From contig NZ_JACFYZ010000002.1 in assembly GCF_015712065.1 (NCBI RefSeq), positions 186,001-250,000 on the forward strand: a DNA stretch of 64,000 nucleotides, written 5' to 3'. The stretch is from Ectopseudomonas chengduensis (lineage in GTDB: Bacteria > Pseudomonadota > Gammaproteobacteria > Pseudomonadales > Pseudomonadaceae). The notes beneath the pieces are model-generated. The model was not told the DNA's origin. It saw nothing but the letters and a program-made list of their open reading frames with translations, and did not search any database. Position numbers and translations under genes: made by a program. Each line of letters opens with the position of its first letter. Position 1 is the first letter of the stretch. Positions 1-8,580 of this stretch are shown in pieces.

Positions 1-760
1 CGTCGAGGTCGAAACTCAGCGCAGTCAGCGGTGGCAGGCCGCCGGCGAATGGTGCGACCAGGGCAATGTCAGCGGTGAAGCGCGCAGGCAGCAACCAGGC
101 CAGCAGGCTGCCACAGACCAGGCCGATCAGCAGTGCAGGCGCCTTTGGCCAGAGCTTGCGCACGGCCACGCTGAGCAGCAGGGTGAAGGCCGCCAGGGCC
201 AGACTCGGCCAGTGCGCTTCGGGCAGGTGCTGGCCGATCTGCAGCAGGCTGGTCAGGGCCGTGGGTTGGTTGGCGACCTCGACGCCGAGCAGATTGGGCA
301 TCTGCCCGATGGCGATCACCAGCGCCGCGCCAAGAGTGAAGCCGAGCACCACCGACTGCGAGACGAAGTTCACCAGGGCGCCGAAGCGCAGCATACCTAG
401 CAGCCACTGGAACAGCCCGGCGAGAAAGGTCAGCAGCAGGATCAGGGCGATGAATTCGTCGCTGCCGATGCGCGCCATGGGGCTGACGCTGGTGAACAGG
501 ACGATGGAGATCGCGGCGGTCGGCCCGCAGATCAGGTGCCAGGACGAGCCCCACAGACAGGCGATGATCACCGGCACGATGGCGGCGTACAGGCCGTATT
601 CGGCGGGCAGGCCGGCAATCAGCGCGTAGGCCAGCGATTGCGGCAGGGCCAGGATGGCACCGGTCAGGCCCACCAGCAGGTCGTTGCCGAGGGTCTTGCG
701 GCTGATGCCAGGCAACCAGCGGAGAAACGGCAGCAGGGTCTGTCGGTCAGGTAGGCGCAT
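1..760 (-). CDS. SulP family anion permease, C-terminus cut by window edge
   Basis: Multi-pass inner-membrane transporter of the SulP (SLC26-like) family. About 253 N-terminal residues are inside the window; the rest, including any STAS domain, lies beyond base 1. The start is the ATG whose complement is at 758-760 (MRLPDRQTLL). Hydrophobic segments include the family signature around ALPQSLAYALIAGLPAEYGLY. It is the third gene of a minus-strand run after betC and the choX-like gene, so it probably moves sulfate released from choline-O-sulfate, or takes up choline-O-sulfate itself. The same neighbour order is known at PA0029-PA0031 of P. aeruginosa. Family is certain; substrate is inferred. 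Confidence 0.88.
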   Translation of the reverse strand, partial: MRLPDRQTLLPFLRWLPGISRKTLGNDLLVGLTGAILALPQSLAYALIAGLPAEYGLYAAIVPVIIACLWGSSWHLICGPTAAISIVLFTSVSPMARIGSDEFIALILLLTFLAGLFQWLLGMLRFGALVNFVSQSVVLGFTLGAALVIAIGQMPNLLGVEVANQPTALTSLLQIGQHLPEAHWPSLALAAFTLLLSVAVRKLWPKAPALLIGLVCGSLLAWLLPARFTADIALVAPFAGGLPPLTALSFDLD

Positions 761-818
761 GATTTGGGTCGAGGGTGGGTCGCAGGCGACTCCACCCTAC
801 TCACTTGCCGCGGTTAAT

Positions 819-1739
819 TCAAAGCCGCGCCTTCACAGCGGCCAGACCGTCGCCACCGTCGCGGGTGGTCACGCCCTGCAGCCAGCCATCGAGTACCTGC
901 GGGTTGGCCTGGAGCCAGGCCTTGATCGCGGCGTCGTTGCTGGCCTGCTTGCTCAGCACCTGATCCATGATGCTGTTCTCCATCTCCTGGGTGAAAGTCA
1001 GGTTGCTCAGCAGCTTGCCGACGTTGGGGCACTGCGCGGCGTAGCCCTTGCGCGCCAGGGTGTTGACCTGGCCGCTGTCGCCGAAATACTTCTCGCCGCC
1101 TTTCAGGTACTTCATGTCGTACTGCACGTTCATCGGGTGTGGCGTCCAGCCGAGGAACACCACGAACTGGTCGCGTTTCACCGCGCGGCCGACCTGCACC
1201 AGCATCGCCTGTTCGCTGGACTCCACCAGCGTCCAGTCGCCCAGGCCGAATTCGTCGGCGGTGATCATCTGCCTGATCGACTCGTTGGCGGGTGAGCCGG
1301 AGGCGATGCCGTAGAGTTTCTTGCCGAACTGGTCGGCGTGCTTGTCCAGATCGGTGAAGGTCTTCACCCCGGCCTCATAGGCATAGGTTGGTACGGCCAG
1401 GGTGTACTCGGTGCCTTCGAGGTTCTGCGCCAGCTTGTCTACTTCGCCGCTGGCGACGAACTTGTCGTAGTTGCTCTGTTGCGCCGGCATCCAGTTGCCG
1501 AGGAAGACGTCGACCTGGCCCTTCTGCAGGCCGGCGAAGATGATCGGCACGGCCAGGGTCTGGGTTTGCGCCTTGTAGCCCAGGCCGTCGAGCAGGAAGC
1601 TGGCGATGCCGTTGGTCACGGCTATGTCGCTCCAGCCCGGGTCACCCAGCTTGACCGTGGCACAGGCGGCGTCCTCGGCCCATACGTCGCCGGCGCTGGT
1701 GAGCGCTGCCGCGAGTAACAGCACACTGAATCGGTTCAT
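819..1739 (-). CDS. choX: ABC transporter substrate-binding protein, choline/betaine type (ChoX-like)
   Basis: Periplasmic binding protein of the OpuAC (glycine betaine/choline) family, 306 residues. An N-terminal signal peptide ends near DVWA/EDAAC. The start has a good ribosome site (AGGAGAG about 8 bases upstream). Family features include the GDPGWSDI start, NWMP near residue 82 and the VFLGWTPHPMN stretch. It lies 49 bases downstream of betC on the same strand, and no permease or ATPase partner is adjacent, so it probably delivers choline to a transporter encoded elsewhere. Binding of choline rather than betaine or carnitine is inferred from the betC context. Confidence 0.85.
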   Translation of the reverse strand: MNRFSVLLLAAALTSAGDVWAEDAACATVKLGDPGWSDIAVTNGIASFLLDGLGYKAQTQTLAVPIIFAGLQKGQVDVFLGNWMPAQQSNYDKFVASGEVDKLAQNLEGTEYTLAVPTYAYEAGVKTFTDLDKHADQFGKKLYGIASGSPANESIRQMITADEFGLGDWTLVESSEQAMLVQVGRAVKRDQFVVFLGWTPHPMNVQYDMKYLKGGEKYFGDSGQVNTLARKGYAAQCPNVGKLLSNLTFTQEMENSIMDQVLSKQASNDAAIKAWLQANPQVLDGWLQGVTTRDGGDGLAAVKARL

Positions 1740-1788
1740 GGCGTCTCTCCTTTTTTCTTCTGGTTTGGGGGCGGCAGTGGGAAAAGGT

Positions 1789-3297
1789 TCATACCTGGGG
1801 AAAACGGGCGCGGCGTTCCAGGTCGTCGAGATCGATATGGTTGCGCATGTACTGTTGGCTGGCGTCGACCCAGGGCTGGTGATCCCAACTGGTCAGCTTG
1901 CCCTGGCTCAGTGCTTCGGCCACCAGTCGGCGACGGCGCTGGCTGGCCAAGGTGGCGGCGTGGATGGCCGGAATATCCCAGCGCTCGCGGGCCTCGGCCA
2001 GGAAGCCGGCGAGGATGCCCTTGTGCTCGCTGCACTCGGACAGGTTCTGACGCTCGAGCGGGTCATTGTCCAGGTTGAATAGCAGCAGCGGGTCCTGTTC
2101 GGAATAGACGAACTTCCATGGCCCGCGGCGAATCATCATCAGCGGGCTGACGGTGCCTTCGGCCATGTATTCACCGAGTACTTCGTCGTGGCCACCCTTG
2201 CCTTGCAGGTGCGGCAGCAGCGAGTGACCCTCCAGCTCCAGGCCCTGCTCGACCTGGCCGCCGGCCAGTTCCACCAGCGTTGGCAGCAGATCGAGAGTGG
2301 AGACCGACTGGCTGACCCGGCGCGCGGCGAAGCGCTGCGGCGCATGCACCAGCAGTGGCACGCGGGCGGCCATCTCGAACCAGTGCATCTTGTACCAGAG
2401 GCCGCGCTCGCCAAGCATGTCACCGTGGTCGCCGGAGAAGACGATCAGGGTGTCCTCGGCCAGGCCGCATTCTTCAAGTGTCTTCAGCAGCTTGCCGATG
2501 TTGTCGTCGATATAGCTGCAGGCACCGAAGTAGGCGCGGCGGGCGTCGCGGATCTTGTCCTCGGGCAGCGGTTTGTCCCACAGGTCGATGACCTTGAGCA
2601 GACGCTGCGAGTGCGGGTCCTGTTCGGTCTGCTCGATGTGCTGGCGCGGCATGGGAATGTCCACGCCCTCGTAGCGATCCCAGTATTCGCGGGGGATGGT
2701 GTAGGGGTCATGCGGGTGGGTCATCGACACGGTCAGGCAGAACGGCTGATCCGGGGTCATGCGCACGTGGTCGTAGAGGTACTGGCGGGCCTTGAACACC
2801 ACCTCCTCGTCGAAATCCAGCTGGTTGCTGCGCACGCAGGGGCCGGCCTGCAGCACCGAGGACATGTTGTGGTACCAACTGGCGCGCACGTCCGGCTCGT
2901 CCCAGTTGACCGCCCAGCCGTAGTCGGCGGGATAGATGTCGCTGGTCAGGCGCTCTTCGTAGCCGTGCAGCTGGTCCGGGCCGCAGAAGTGCATCTTGCC
3001 CGATAGCGCGGTGCGGTAGCCGAGGCGGCGCAGGTAATGGGCGTAGGTCGGCACATCGGCGGGGAAATCGGCGGCATTGTCGTAGGCGCCGATCTTCGAT
3101 GGCAGCCGCCCGCTGACCAGGGTGAAGCGCGACGGCGCGCAGAGCGGGCTGTTGCAGTAGGCCGAGTCGAACACCACGGCCCGCTCGGCCAGCTTCATCA
3201 GGTTGGGCATCTGCACCGGCGAGGCGGCGTCGTGCAGCGGCAGGATCGGCGCGGCCATCTGGTCGGCCATGATGAAGAGGATGTTCGGGCGCTTCAT
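1789..3297 (-). CDS. betC: choline-sulfatase
   Basis: Cytoplasmic type I sulfatase that hydrolyses choline-O-sulfate to choline and sulfate, feeding glycine-betaine synthesis and sulfur supply. It has 502 residues, the usual length. The protein begins MKRPNILFIMADQ, carrying the metal-binding Asp12. The formylglycine signature C-A-P-S-R occupies residues 53-57, with Cys53 as the residue converted to formylglycine. A second metal site (SGDHGDMLGE) is in the middle of the protein, and a choline-sulfatase C-terminal domain follows. It heads the operon with the choX-like and SulP genes and is divergent from a LysR regulator. Confidence 0.95.
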   Translation of the reverse strand: MKRPNILFIMADQMAAPILPLHDAASPVQMPNLMKLAERAVVFDSAYCNSPLCAPSRFTLVSGRLPSKIGAYDNAADFPADVPTYAHYLRRLGYRTALSGKMHFCGPDQLHGYEERLTSDIYPADYGWAVNWDEPDVRASWYHNMSSVLQAGPCVRSNQLDFDEEVVFKARQYLYDHVRMTPDQPFCLTVSMTHPHDPYTIPREYWDRYEGVDIPMPRQHIEQTEQDPHSQRLLKVIDLWDKPLPEDKIRDARRAYFGACSYIDDNIGKLLKTLEECGLAEDTLIVFSGDHGDMLGERGLWYKMHWFEMAARVPLLVHAPQRFAARRVSQSVSTLDLLPTLVELAGGQVEQGLELEGHSLLPHLQGKGGHDEVLGEYMAEGTVSPLMMIRRGPWKFVYSEQDPLLLFNLDNDPLERQNLSECSEHKGILAGFLAEARERWDIPAIHAATLASQRRRRLVAEALSQGKLTSWDHQPWVDASQQYMRNHIDLDDLERRARFPQV

Positions 3298-3410
3298 GGT
3301 GGCGGCTATTCCATACTATTGGTTTATGCGACAGTGCTGGCTCCATGATTCCGGTAGAACGGCAGCAGGGTAAACCCGGCTGTAAAACATGCCTCGGATA
3401 AGCAGAGCTT

Positions 3411-4331
3411 ATGTTTAAAGCCATCGATGGGTTGTCGCTCGACGCGCTGCGGGTGTTCGAGTCGGCCGCGCGCCAGCTCAGTTTCACCGCCGCCGCCAGC
3501 GAGCTGGGTAGCAGCCAGCCGGCGATCAGCCAGCAGATCAAGCGTCTGGAGCAGCAACTGGCCACGCGGCTGTTCGATCGCGTCTATCGCGGCATCGTGC
3601 TGACCGAGGCCGGCGACTTGTTGCTGGCGCATGTGCAGGAAGGGCTGGCCAGCCTCGATGCCGGGCTCGTCGCCGTCACCGCGCGCCAGCAGCACGAAGT
3701 GCTGCAGGTGGCCACCGACTTCGCCTTCGCCGCCTACTGGTTGATGCCGCGCCTGCAGCGCTTCAACCGCCTGTACCCGGAGGTGGACGTCAGCCTGATC
3801 ACCAGCGAGCGCGACCCGGCCACGGTACCCAGCGATATCGACGTGGCGATCCGTTTTGGCGACGGTCGTTTCAAGCATGGCCAAGCGCACCTGCTGTTCC
3901 GCGAAGAGGTGTTTCCGGTGTGCAGCCCGCGTCTGCTCGGCGAGCGTCAGCTACCGCTGCCGACGGAGGTTCTGACCGAGCTGCCGCTGCTGCACCTGCG
4001 CCCCGAGCACCGCTCGCGCTGGTTCGACTGGGAGGGATTGTTCCGCGCCCTCGGCATCGCCAGCCTGCCGACACCCGGCGCGTTGCGTTTCGACAACTAC
4101 ACCCTGCTGATCCAGGCGGCGATTGCCGGGCAGGGCGTGGCCATCGGCTGGCGCCATCTGGTGGATGAACTGCTGGCTCAGGGGCTGCTCTGTCGTCTGG
4201 GTGAGGCCGAGGCGCATTCGGCGCGTGGCTATTACCTGGTGCTACCCGAGCGCAAGCGTCGCCAGCGCCTGACCGCGCGTTTCGTCGACTGGTTGCAGGC
4301 CGAGCTGGATTCGCCAGCAGCAACCGTTTGA
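3411..4331 (+). CDS. LysR-type regulator of choline-sulfate genes
   Basis: A 306-residue LysR-family transcription factor. The N-terminal winged HTH is at about residues 6-65 (ALRVFESAARQLSFTAAA, then SQPAISQQIKRLE), followed by a LysR substrate-binding domain resembling the GcvA/TrpI group. It is transcribed away from betC across a 113-base intergenic region, the standard LysR arrangement, so it probably controls betC-choX-SulP in response to choline-O-sulfate or choline. The equivalent P. aeruginosa gene (PA0032) has the same position. The effector molecule is inferred. Confidence 0.88.
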   Translation: MFKAIDGLSLDALRVFESAARQLSFTAAASELGSSQPAISQQIKRLEQQLATRLFDRVYRGIVLTEAGDLLLAHVQEGLASLDAGLVAVTARQQHEVLQVATDFAFAAYWLMPRLQRFNRLYPEVDVSLITSERDPATVPSDIDVAIRFGDGRFKHGQAHLLFREEVFPVCSPRLLGERQLPLPTEVLTELPLLHLRPEHRSRWFDWEGLFRALGIASLPTPGALRFDNYTLLIQAAIAGQGVAIGWRHLVDELLAQGLLCRLGEAEAHSARGYYLVLPERKRRQRLTARFVDWLQAELDSPAATV

Positions 4332-4443
4332 TCGGGCCATACTGCAATAGCCAAGCGTGATCCTTATACTGATCGCCGCCGCTCTAGCCGGTCGTTTTCC
4401 ACGTCTGCCAGCGGCCCCCACACTCCAACCGGTGAAGTGAACC

Positions 4444-5346
4444 GTGAAACTCCGTCATTCGATTTTGGGCCTGCTGCTGTGCGGCAGCCTTGTTGTTTCG
4501 AACCTCCAGGCCGCGCCTGCCCAGCCGAAGCAGGAGCTGGCCGCCGGTAGTGCCTTGCTGATCGATCTGAAGACCGGCCAGGAGCTCTATTCCAGCAATC
4601 CGGACCTGCGCCTGCCGGTCGCCTCGGTCACCAAGCTGATGACCGCCATGGTGGTGCTCGACGCCAAGCTGCCGCTGGACGAGATGCTGCCCATCACCAT
4701 CCGCGACACCCAGGAAATGCAGGGTGTGTTCTCCCGCGTGCGCATCGGCAGTGAAATCACGCGCCGCGAAATGCTGCACCTGGCGCTGATGTCCTCGGAG
4801 AACCGCGCTGCCGCCAGTCTTGCGCACCATTACCCGGGTGGCCACGCCGCCTTCGTCGCAGCCATGAACGCCAAGGCCAAGGCGCTGGGTATGCACAGCA
4901 GCCACTTCGTCGAACCCACCGGCCTGTCCGAACTGAACGTCGCCACGGCGCGTGACCTGGCGTTGATGGTCAAGGCGGCCAACCAGTACCCGCTGATCCA
5001 CCAGTTCAGCACCGACTCCGAAGCCACCGTGGCTTTCCGCAAGCCCAACTACACCCTGGGTTTTCGCAACACCAACGCCCTGGTGCGCAAGCCCGACTGG
5101 AACATCAACCTGAGCAAGACCGGCTTCACCAATGCCGCCGGTCGCTGCCTGGTGATGGCCACCACCATCGCCAACCGTCCGGTGGCCTTCGTGGTACTCG
5201 GTGCGTTCGGCAAGTACACCCACATGGCCGACGCCAACCGCCTCAAGCGCTGGATGGAGACTGGCAAGGTCACCCCGGTGCCGGCTGCGGCGCTCAGCTA
5301 CAAACAGCAGAAGCTGGCCGAATGGAGCCTGCAGGCCGCGCAGTAA
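4444..5346 (+). CDS. pbpG: D-alanyl-D-alanine endopeptidase (penicillin-binding protein 7 type)
   Basis: Periplasmic serine peptidase of the S11 family (PBP7/8) that cuts D-Ala-meso-DAP cross-links in peptidoglycan. The 300-residue product starts at a GTG and has a signal peptide to about residue 23 (LQAAPA). Active-site motifs are all present: SxxK as S61-VT-K64, SxN as S118-E-N120, and KTG at 225-227. It is a stand-alone gene, followed by an inverted repeat and a strong terminator hairpin. Confidence 0.93.
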   Translation: MKLRHSILGLLLCGSLVVSNLQAAPAQPKQELAAGSALLIDLKTGQELYSSNPDLRLPVASVTKLMTAMVVLDAKLPLDEMLPITIRDTQEMQGVFSRVRIGSEITRREMLHLALMSSENRAAASLAHHYPGGHAAFVAAMNAKAKALGMHSSHFVEPTGLSELNVATARDLALMVKAANQYPLIHQFSTDSEATVAFRKPNYTLGFRNTNALVRKPDWNINLSKTGFTNAAGRCLVMATTIANRPVAFVVLGAFGKYTHMADANRLKRWMETGKVTPVPAAALSYKQQKLAEWSLQAAQ

Positions 5347-5388
5347 GACGCTGTGCACGCCCTGCAGGGCCAGCACGAGACGCAAAGT

Positions 5389-5469
5389 GTAGGAGCCCCG
5401 CCTCGGGGCGAAGCCTCGGACTTCTGCGTCGCCAGCCCCGTAGCATTCGCCGCGGGGCGCGGCTCCTAC
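5389..5469. repeat. REP-like inverted repeat
   Basis: The ends GTAGGAGCC (5389) and GGCTCCTAC (5469) form an inverted pair. Each is next to a GC-rich sub-hairpin (CCCCGCCTCGGGG and CGCCGCGGGGCG). This is the usual look of Pseudomonas REP/BIME elements; the same GTAGGAGCC core recurs near 62.5 kb. Confidence 0.7.
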
Positions 5470-5483
5470 GCCGGCCATCGGAA

Positions 5484-5513
5484 AAAGGGCGACTCGATGA
5501 GTCGCCCTTTTCG
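5484..5513 (+). terminator. rho-independent terminator after pbpG
   Basis: Perfect 12-bp stem, AAAGGGCGACTC (5484-5495) paired with GAGTCGCCCTTT (5499-5510), a three-base loop and a short T run. It would end pbpG transcription. Confidence 0.8.
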
Positions 5514-5523
5514 TTATGCCTGC

Positions 5524-5584
5524 CGTAGCCCGGATGCAATCCGGGGAACCCGCAGCTCAGGCCCCGGATTGCATCCGGGCTACG
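5524..5584. repeat. perfect 23-bp inverted repeat
   Basis: 5524-5546 begins CGTAGCCCGGATGCAATCC and 5562-5584 is its exact reverse complement, with a 15-base spacer. It looks like a pair of head-to-head REP elements between the convergent pbpG and LysR genes, and could act as a bidirectional terminator. Confidence 0.75.
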
Positions 5585-5609
5585 GTCGATTTTCCTCCGT
5601 CGTGGTGCT

Positions 5610-6503
5610 TCAGCTCGGACAGCCCAGCCGCTCGCTGAGAAAATCGAGAAAGCAGGTGATGCGCGACGCCAGCGCGGTGTTGCGGTAGTACACCGCGTTG
5701 ATCGGCTGGCGCACCTCCACGCGTTGCTCGGCCAGCACCTCCACCAGCGCGCCGCTGGTGCGGGTGGCATCGGTCATGAAGTCCGACAGGCACACCAGGC
5801 CTTCGCCGGCCAGGGCCAGTTCGAGAATGGTGTCGCCGCTGGAGGCGCGCAGGCTCGGGGTGATGCGCCAGCGCTCGCCGAGGGCGTGGCGTAGCGGCCA
5901 TTCGTTGAGGCTGTCCGGCTCGGTGAAGCCGATCAGGCTGTGCCCGGTCAAATCCTCGGTACGCGCCGGCGTGCCATGGCGGCGCAGGTAATCGGGGCTG
6001 GCCAGCACGCGGCGGCGGCTGTGGCACAACGGTCGGGCGTGCAGGCTGGAGTCCGGCAGGTTGCCGATGCGGATGGCCAGGTCGGTGCGGCGTTCCAGCA
6101 GATCGATGATGCGGTCGTCGCTGTTCAGCTCCAGCTCGATCTGCGGGTAAAGTGCGCGAAATTCGCCGATCAGCGGCACGATCACGTGCAGCATGAAAGG
6201 CGAGGCAGTGTTGATCCTCAGGCGCCCGGCCGGTGCCTGGCGGCGCAGGGTCATCTGCTCCTCGGCGTCCTCGACGCTGGCGAGGATGCGCCGCGCCTGA
6301 GCCAGGAACACCTCGCCTTCCTCGGTCAATTCCAGACGCCGCGTGGTGCGCCGTAGCAAGGTAACGGCGAGTTTTTCCTCCAGCCGGCTGAGGGCACGGC
6401 TGACGCCGGACGCGGTTTGCTCCAGCTGCTCGGCGGCGGCGCTGATCGAGCCGCAGTCGACCACGCTGACGAAGGCGAGCATTTCTTCCAGGCTGGTCTT
6501 CAT
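5610..6503 (-). CDS. LysR-family transcriptional regulator
   Basis: A 297-residue LysR regulator of the large CrgA/AaeR-like subgroup. The N-terminal HTH spans residues 1-60 ([18 protein letters not shown], then [15 protein letters not shown]), followed by a substrate-binding domain. It is divergent from the aldo/keto reductase gene across about 200 bases, so that reductase is the most likely target. The ligand is unknown. Confidence 0.85.
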   Translation of the reverse strand: MKTSLEEMLAFVSVVDCGSISAAAEQLEQTASGVSRALSRLEEKLAVTLLRRTTRRLELTEEGEVFLAQARRILASVEDAEEQMTLRRQAPAGRLRINTASPFMLHVIVPLIGEFRALYPQIELELNSDDRIIDLLERRTDLAIRIGNLPDSSLHARPLCHSRRRVLASPDYLRRHGTPARTEDLTGHSLIGFTEPDSLNEWPLRHALGERWRITPSLRASSGDTILELALAGEGLVCLSDFMTDATRTSGALVEVLAEQRVEVRQPINAVYYRNTALASRITCFLDFLSERLGCPS

Positions 6504-6709
6504 TATTGATCTTAAGTCAAAGGTGTTTGCTGGCTTGTTGGGTTTTTCGCATGAGTCTGGCGCGGATACTGCTCCCCAGCAAGCCTGCCTGCGGCCCGCC
6601 CTTTGCCTTCGGCCTGCAACTTTTATCCGCTGAGTCAGGCCGAATCATTCAGTTCCAGCGTCGGTCTGCTGATCGGCCATCCAATCACGACCTGATGAGG
6701 ACATTCGTC

Positions 6710-7513
6710 ATGAAATTCATTCCCCCCTTCGGTCTTGGCACCTTCCGCCTCAAGGACCAGGTGGCCATCGACTCGGTGCATACCGGCCTGGAGCTGGGTT
6801 ACCGGCATATCGACACGGCGCAGATCTACGGTAACGAGGCCGCGGTCGGCCAGGCCATCGCCGCCAGCAACGTGGCGCGTGACGAGCTGTTCGTCACCAC
6901 CAAGATCTGGACCGAGAACCTCGGCAGCGGTCGGGTGATCGCCAGTTTGCAGGAAAGTCTGCAGCGCCTGGGCCTGGAGCGGGTCGATCTGACACTGATC
7001 CACTGGCCGTCGCCGAACGATGAGATTCCCGTGGCGCAGTATCTGGGCGAGCTGCTGGAAGCCAAGCGCCAGGGGCTGACCGCAGCGATTGGCGTGTCCA
7101 ACTTCACCATCGCCCATTTGCGCCAGGCCATCGAGGCCGTGGGGGTGGACGAAATCGCCACCAATCAGGTGGAAATCCATCCGCTGTTGCAGAACCGCAA
7201 ATTGGTGGAATTCGCCCGTCAGCAGGGCATCCATCTGACTGCTTACATGCCGCTGGCCTACGGCAAGGTGCTGGCCGAGCCGGTGATCCAGCGCATCGCC
7301 GCTAGCCATGGCGTCAGCCCGGCGCAGGTGGCCCTGACCTGGTCGCTGCAGCAGGGTTATGCGGTGATTCCGTCGTCGACCAAACGCGACAATCTGGCCG
7401 CCAACCTGGTCGCCGCCGAGCTGCGTTTGAGCACCGAGGACATGGCTGCAATCGAGGCTCTGGAGCGTGGCGAGCGCGTCGCCAACCCGGGCTTCGCGCC
7501 GCACTGGGATTGA
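6710..7513 (+). CDS. dkgB: aldo/keto reductase, 2,5-diketo-D-gluconate reductase B type
   Basis: NADPH-dependent aldo/keto reductase, 267 residues, the same length as E. coli DkgB. Signature parts are [14 protein letters not shown] (Asp and Tyr of the catalytic tetrad), the Lys in VTTKIW and the His in LIHWPSP; the C-terminal cofactor motif is IPSSTKRDN. The reading frame is open well upstream, but the ATG at 6710 is chosen because GAGGA lies 8 bases before it and homology starts there. It is divergent from a LysR gene. The physiological substrate may be methylglyoxal or other carbonyls rather than diketogluconate. Confidence 0.88.
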   Translation: MKFIPPFGLGTFRLKDQVAIDSVHTGLELGYRHIDTAQIYGNEAAVGQAIAASNVARDELFVTTKIWTENLGSGRVIASLQESLQRLGLERVDLTLIHWPSPNDEIPVAQYLGELLEAKRQGLTAAIGVSNFTIAHLRQAIEAVGVDEIATNQVEIHPLLQNRKLVEFARQQGIHLTAYMPLAYGKVLAEPVIQRIAASHGVSPAQVALTWSLQQGYAVIPSSTKRDNLAANLVAAELRLSTEDMAAIEALERGERVANPGFAPHWD

Positions 7514-7555
7514 GTTCTGCGAGTGTGGCAGGGGCTTTAGCCGCGACCCTGGGCT

Positions 7556-8299
7556 CTATCGGCCGCCGGCGATATCGATCAGCGCGCCAGTGGTGTAGCT
7601 GGCCTTGTCATCGAGCAGCCAGATGATGGCTTCGGCGACTTCCTCGGCACGCCCGGCGCGGCCCAACGGTGTCCCCTTGCCCAGGCGCTCGGCACGGTCC
7701 GGCTGGCCACCACTGGCGTGAATCTCGGTATCGATCAGGCCCGGGCGCACGGCGTTGACCCTTACCCCCTCGCCGCCCAGCTCCTTGGCCAGGCCGCGAG
7801 TCAGCACGTCTATGGCGCCTTTGGCGCCGGCGTAGTCGACGTACTCGAAGGGCGCGCCAAGGCTGGCGGCCACCGATGACACCAGCACCATCGAACCACC
7901 CTCGCCGCCGCGGCTACGGGCCATGCGCCGGGCGCCTTCGCGAGCAGTCAGGTAGCTGCCCAGCACATTGACGTCGAACATCCGTTGCAAGCGCTCGCCG
8001 CTCATCTCCAGCAGCGGCATGGGTGGGGCAACGATGCCCGCATTGACCACCAGACCGTGTAGCGGACCGAACCTGTCCATGGCCTCGAACAGGCGCTGTA
8101 CATCCTCCTCATTGGCCACATCGCCAGGCAGGGCGACGGCTTTGCCGCCCATGGCTGCGATCTGCTCCACCACCTCATCGGCGGCGGCGCGGTCACTGCG
8201 GTAGTTCACCCCCACCGTCCAGCCGCTAGCGGCGGCCAGCAAGGCAGTAGCGCGACCGATGCCGCGGCTGGCACCAGTGATCAGTAGACTCTTGCTCAT
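7556..8299 (-). CDS. short-chain dehydrogenase/reductase
   Basis: Classical SDR of 247 residues. The Rossmann motif TGASRGIG is at residues 8-15, NAG is near residue 90, and the catalytic Ser (VSSVAA) and YAGAK (Tyr-x-x-x-Lys) are present. It resembles the glucose 1-dehydrogenase/FabG-like oxidoreductases that use NADP(H). It ends 43 bases from the end of the convergent dkgB. Substrate unknown. Confidence 0.85.
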   Translation of the reverse strand: MSKSLLITGASRGIGRATALLAAASGWTVGVNYRSDRAAADEVVEQIAAMGGKAVALPGDVANEEDVQRLFEAMDRFGPLHGLVVNAGIVAPPMPLLEMSGERLQRMFDVNVLGSYLTAREGARRMARSRGGEGGSMVLVSSVAASLGAPFEYVDYAGAKGAIDVLTRGLAKELGGEGVRVNAVRPGLIDTEIHASGGQPDRAERLGKGTPLGRAGRAEEVAEAIIWLLDDKASYTTGALIDIAGGR

Positions 8300-8410
8300 G
8301 GCTGGGCTCCTCGTCTTGCTTGCATTCAGGTTGCCGAATTTGCGGCGGGCTCGCTAGCGCGGGTTTCTTCCGATGAATGGTACATGCCGGTCATTCGCGT
8401 CTATTCCGGG

Positions 8411-8444
8411 CGTTGTAGGTATCCAACGGGTACGTTGCACAACG
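8411..8444. promoter_or_regulatory. pair of CGTTG/CAACG dyads upstream of ybaL
   Basis: CGTTG (8411) and CAACG (8424-8428), then CGTTG (8433) and CAACG (8440-8444), give two adjacent dyads about 140 bases before the antiporter start. This may be an operator for the antiporter or for the divergent SDR. No regulator can be named. Confidence 0.3.
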
Positions 8445-8580
8445 CTTGCTGAACCAGTAGCTGACTGGAAAAGTAGGAATAATTAAAGCGTGATATAAGA
8501 TTTGTTTCTTATTCTATTGGGGTATATCTGGTCGCGGCACAGGTGCTGCGATAGGAAAACTCACGCAAACAGGAGGTGCG

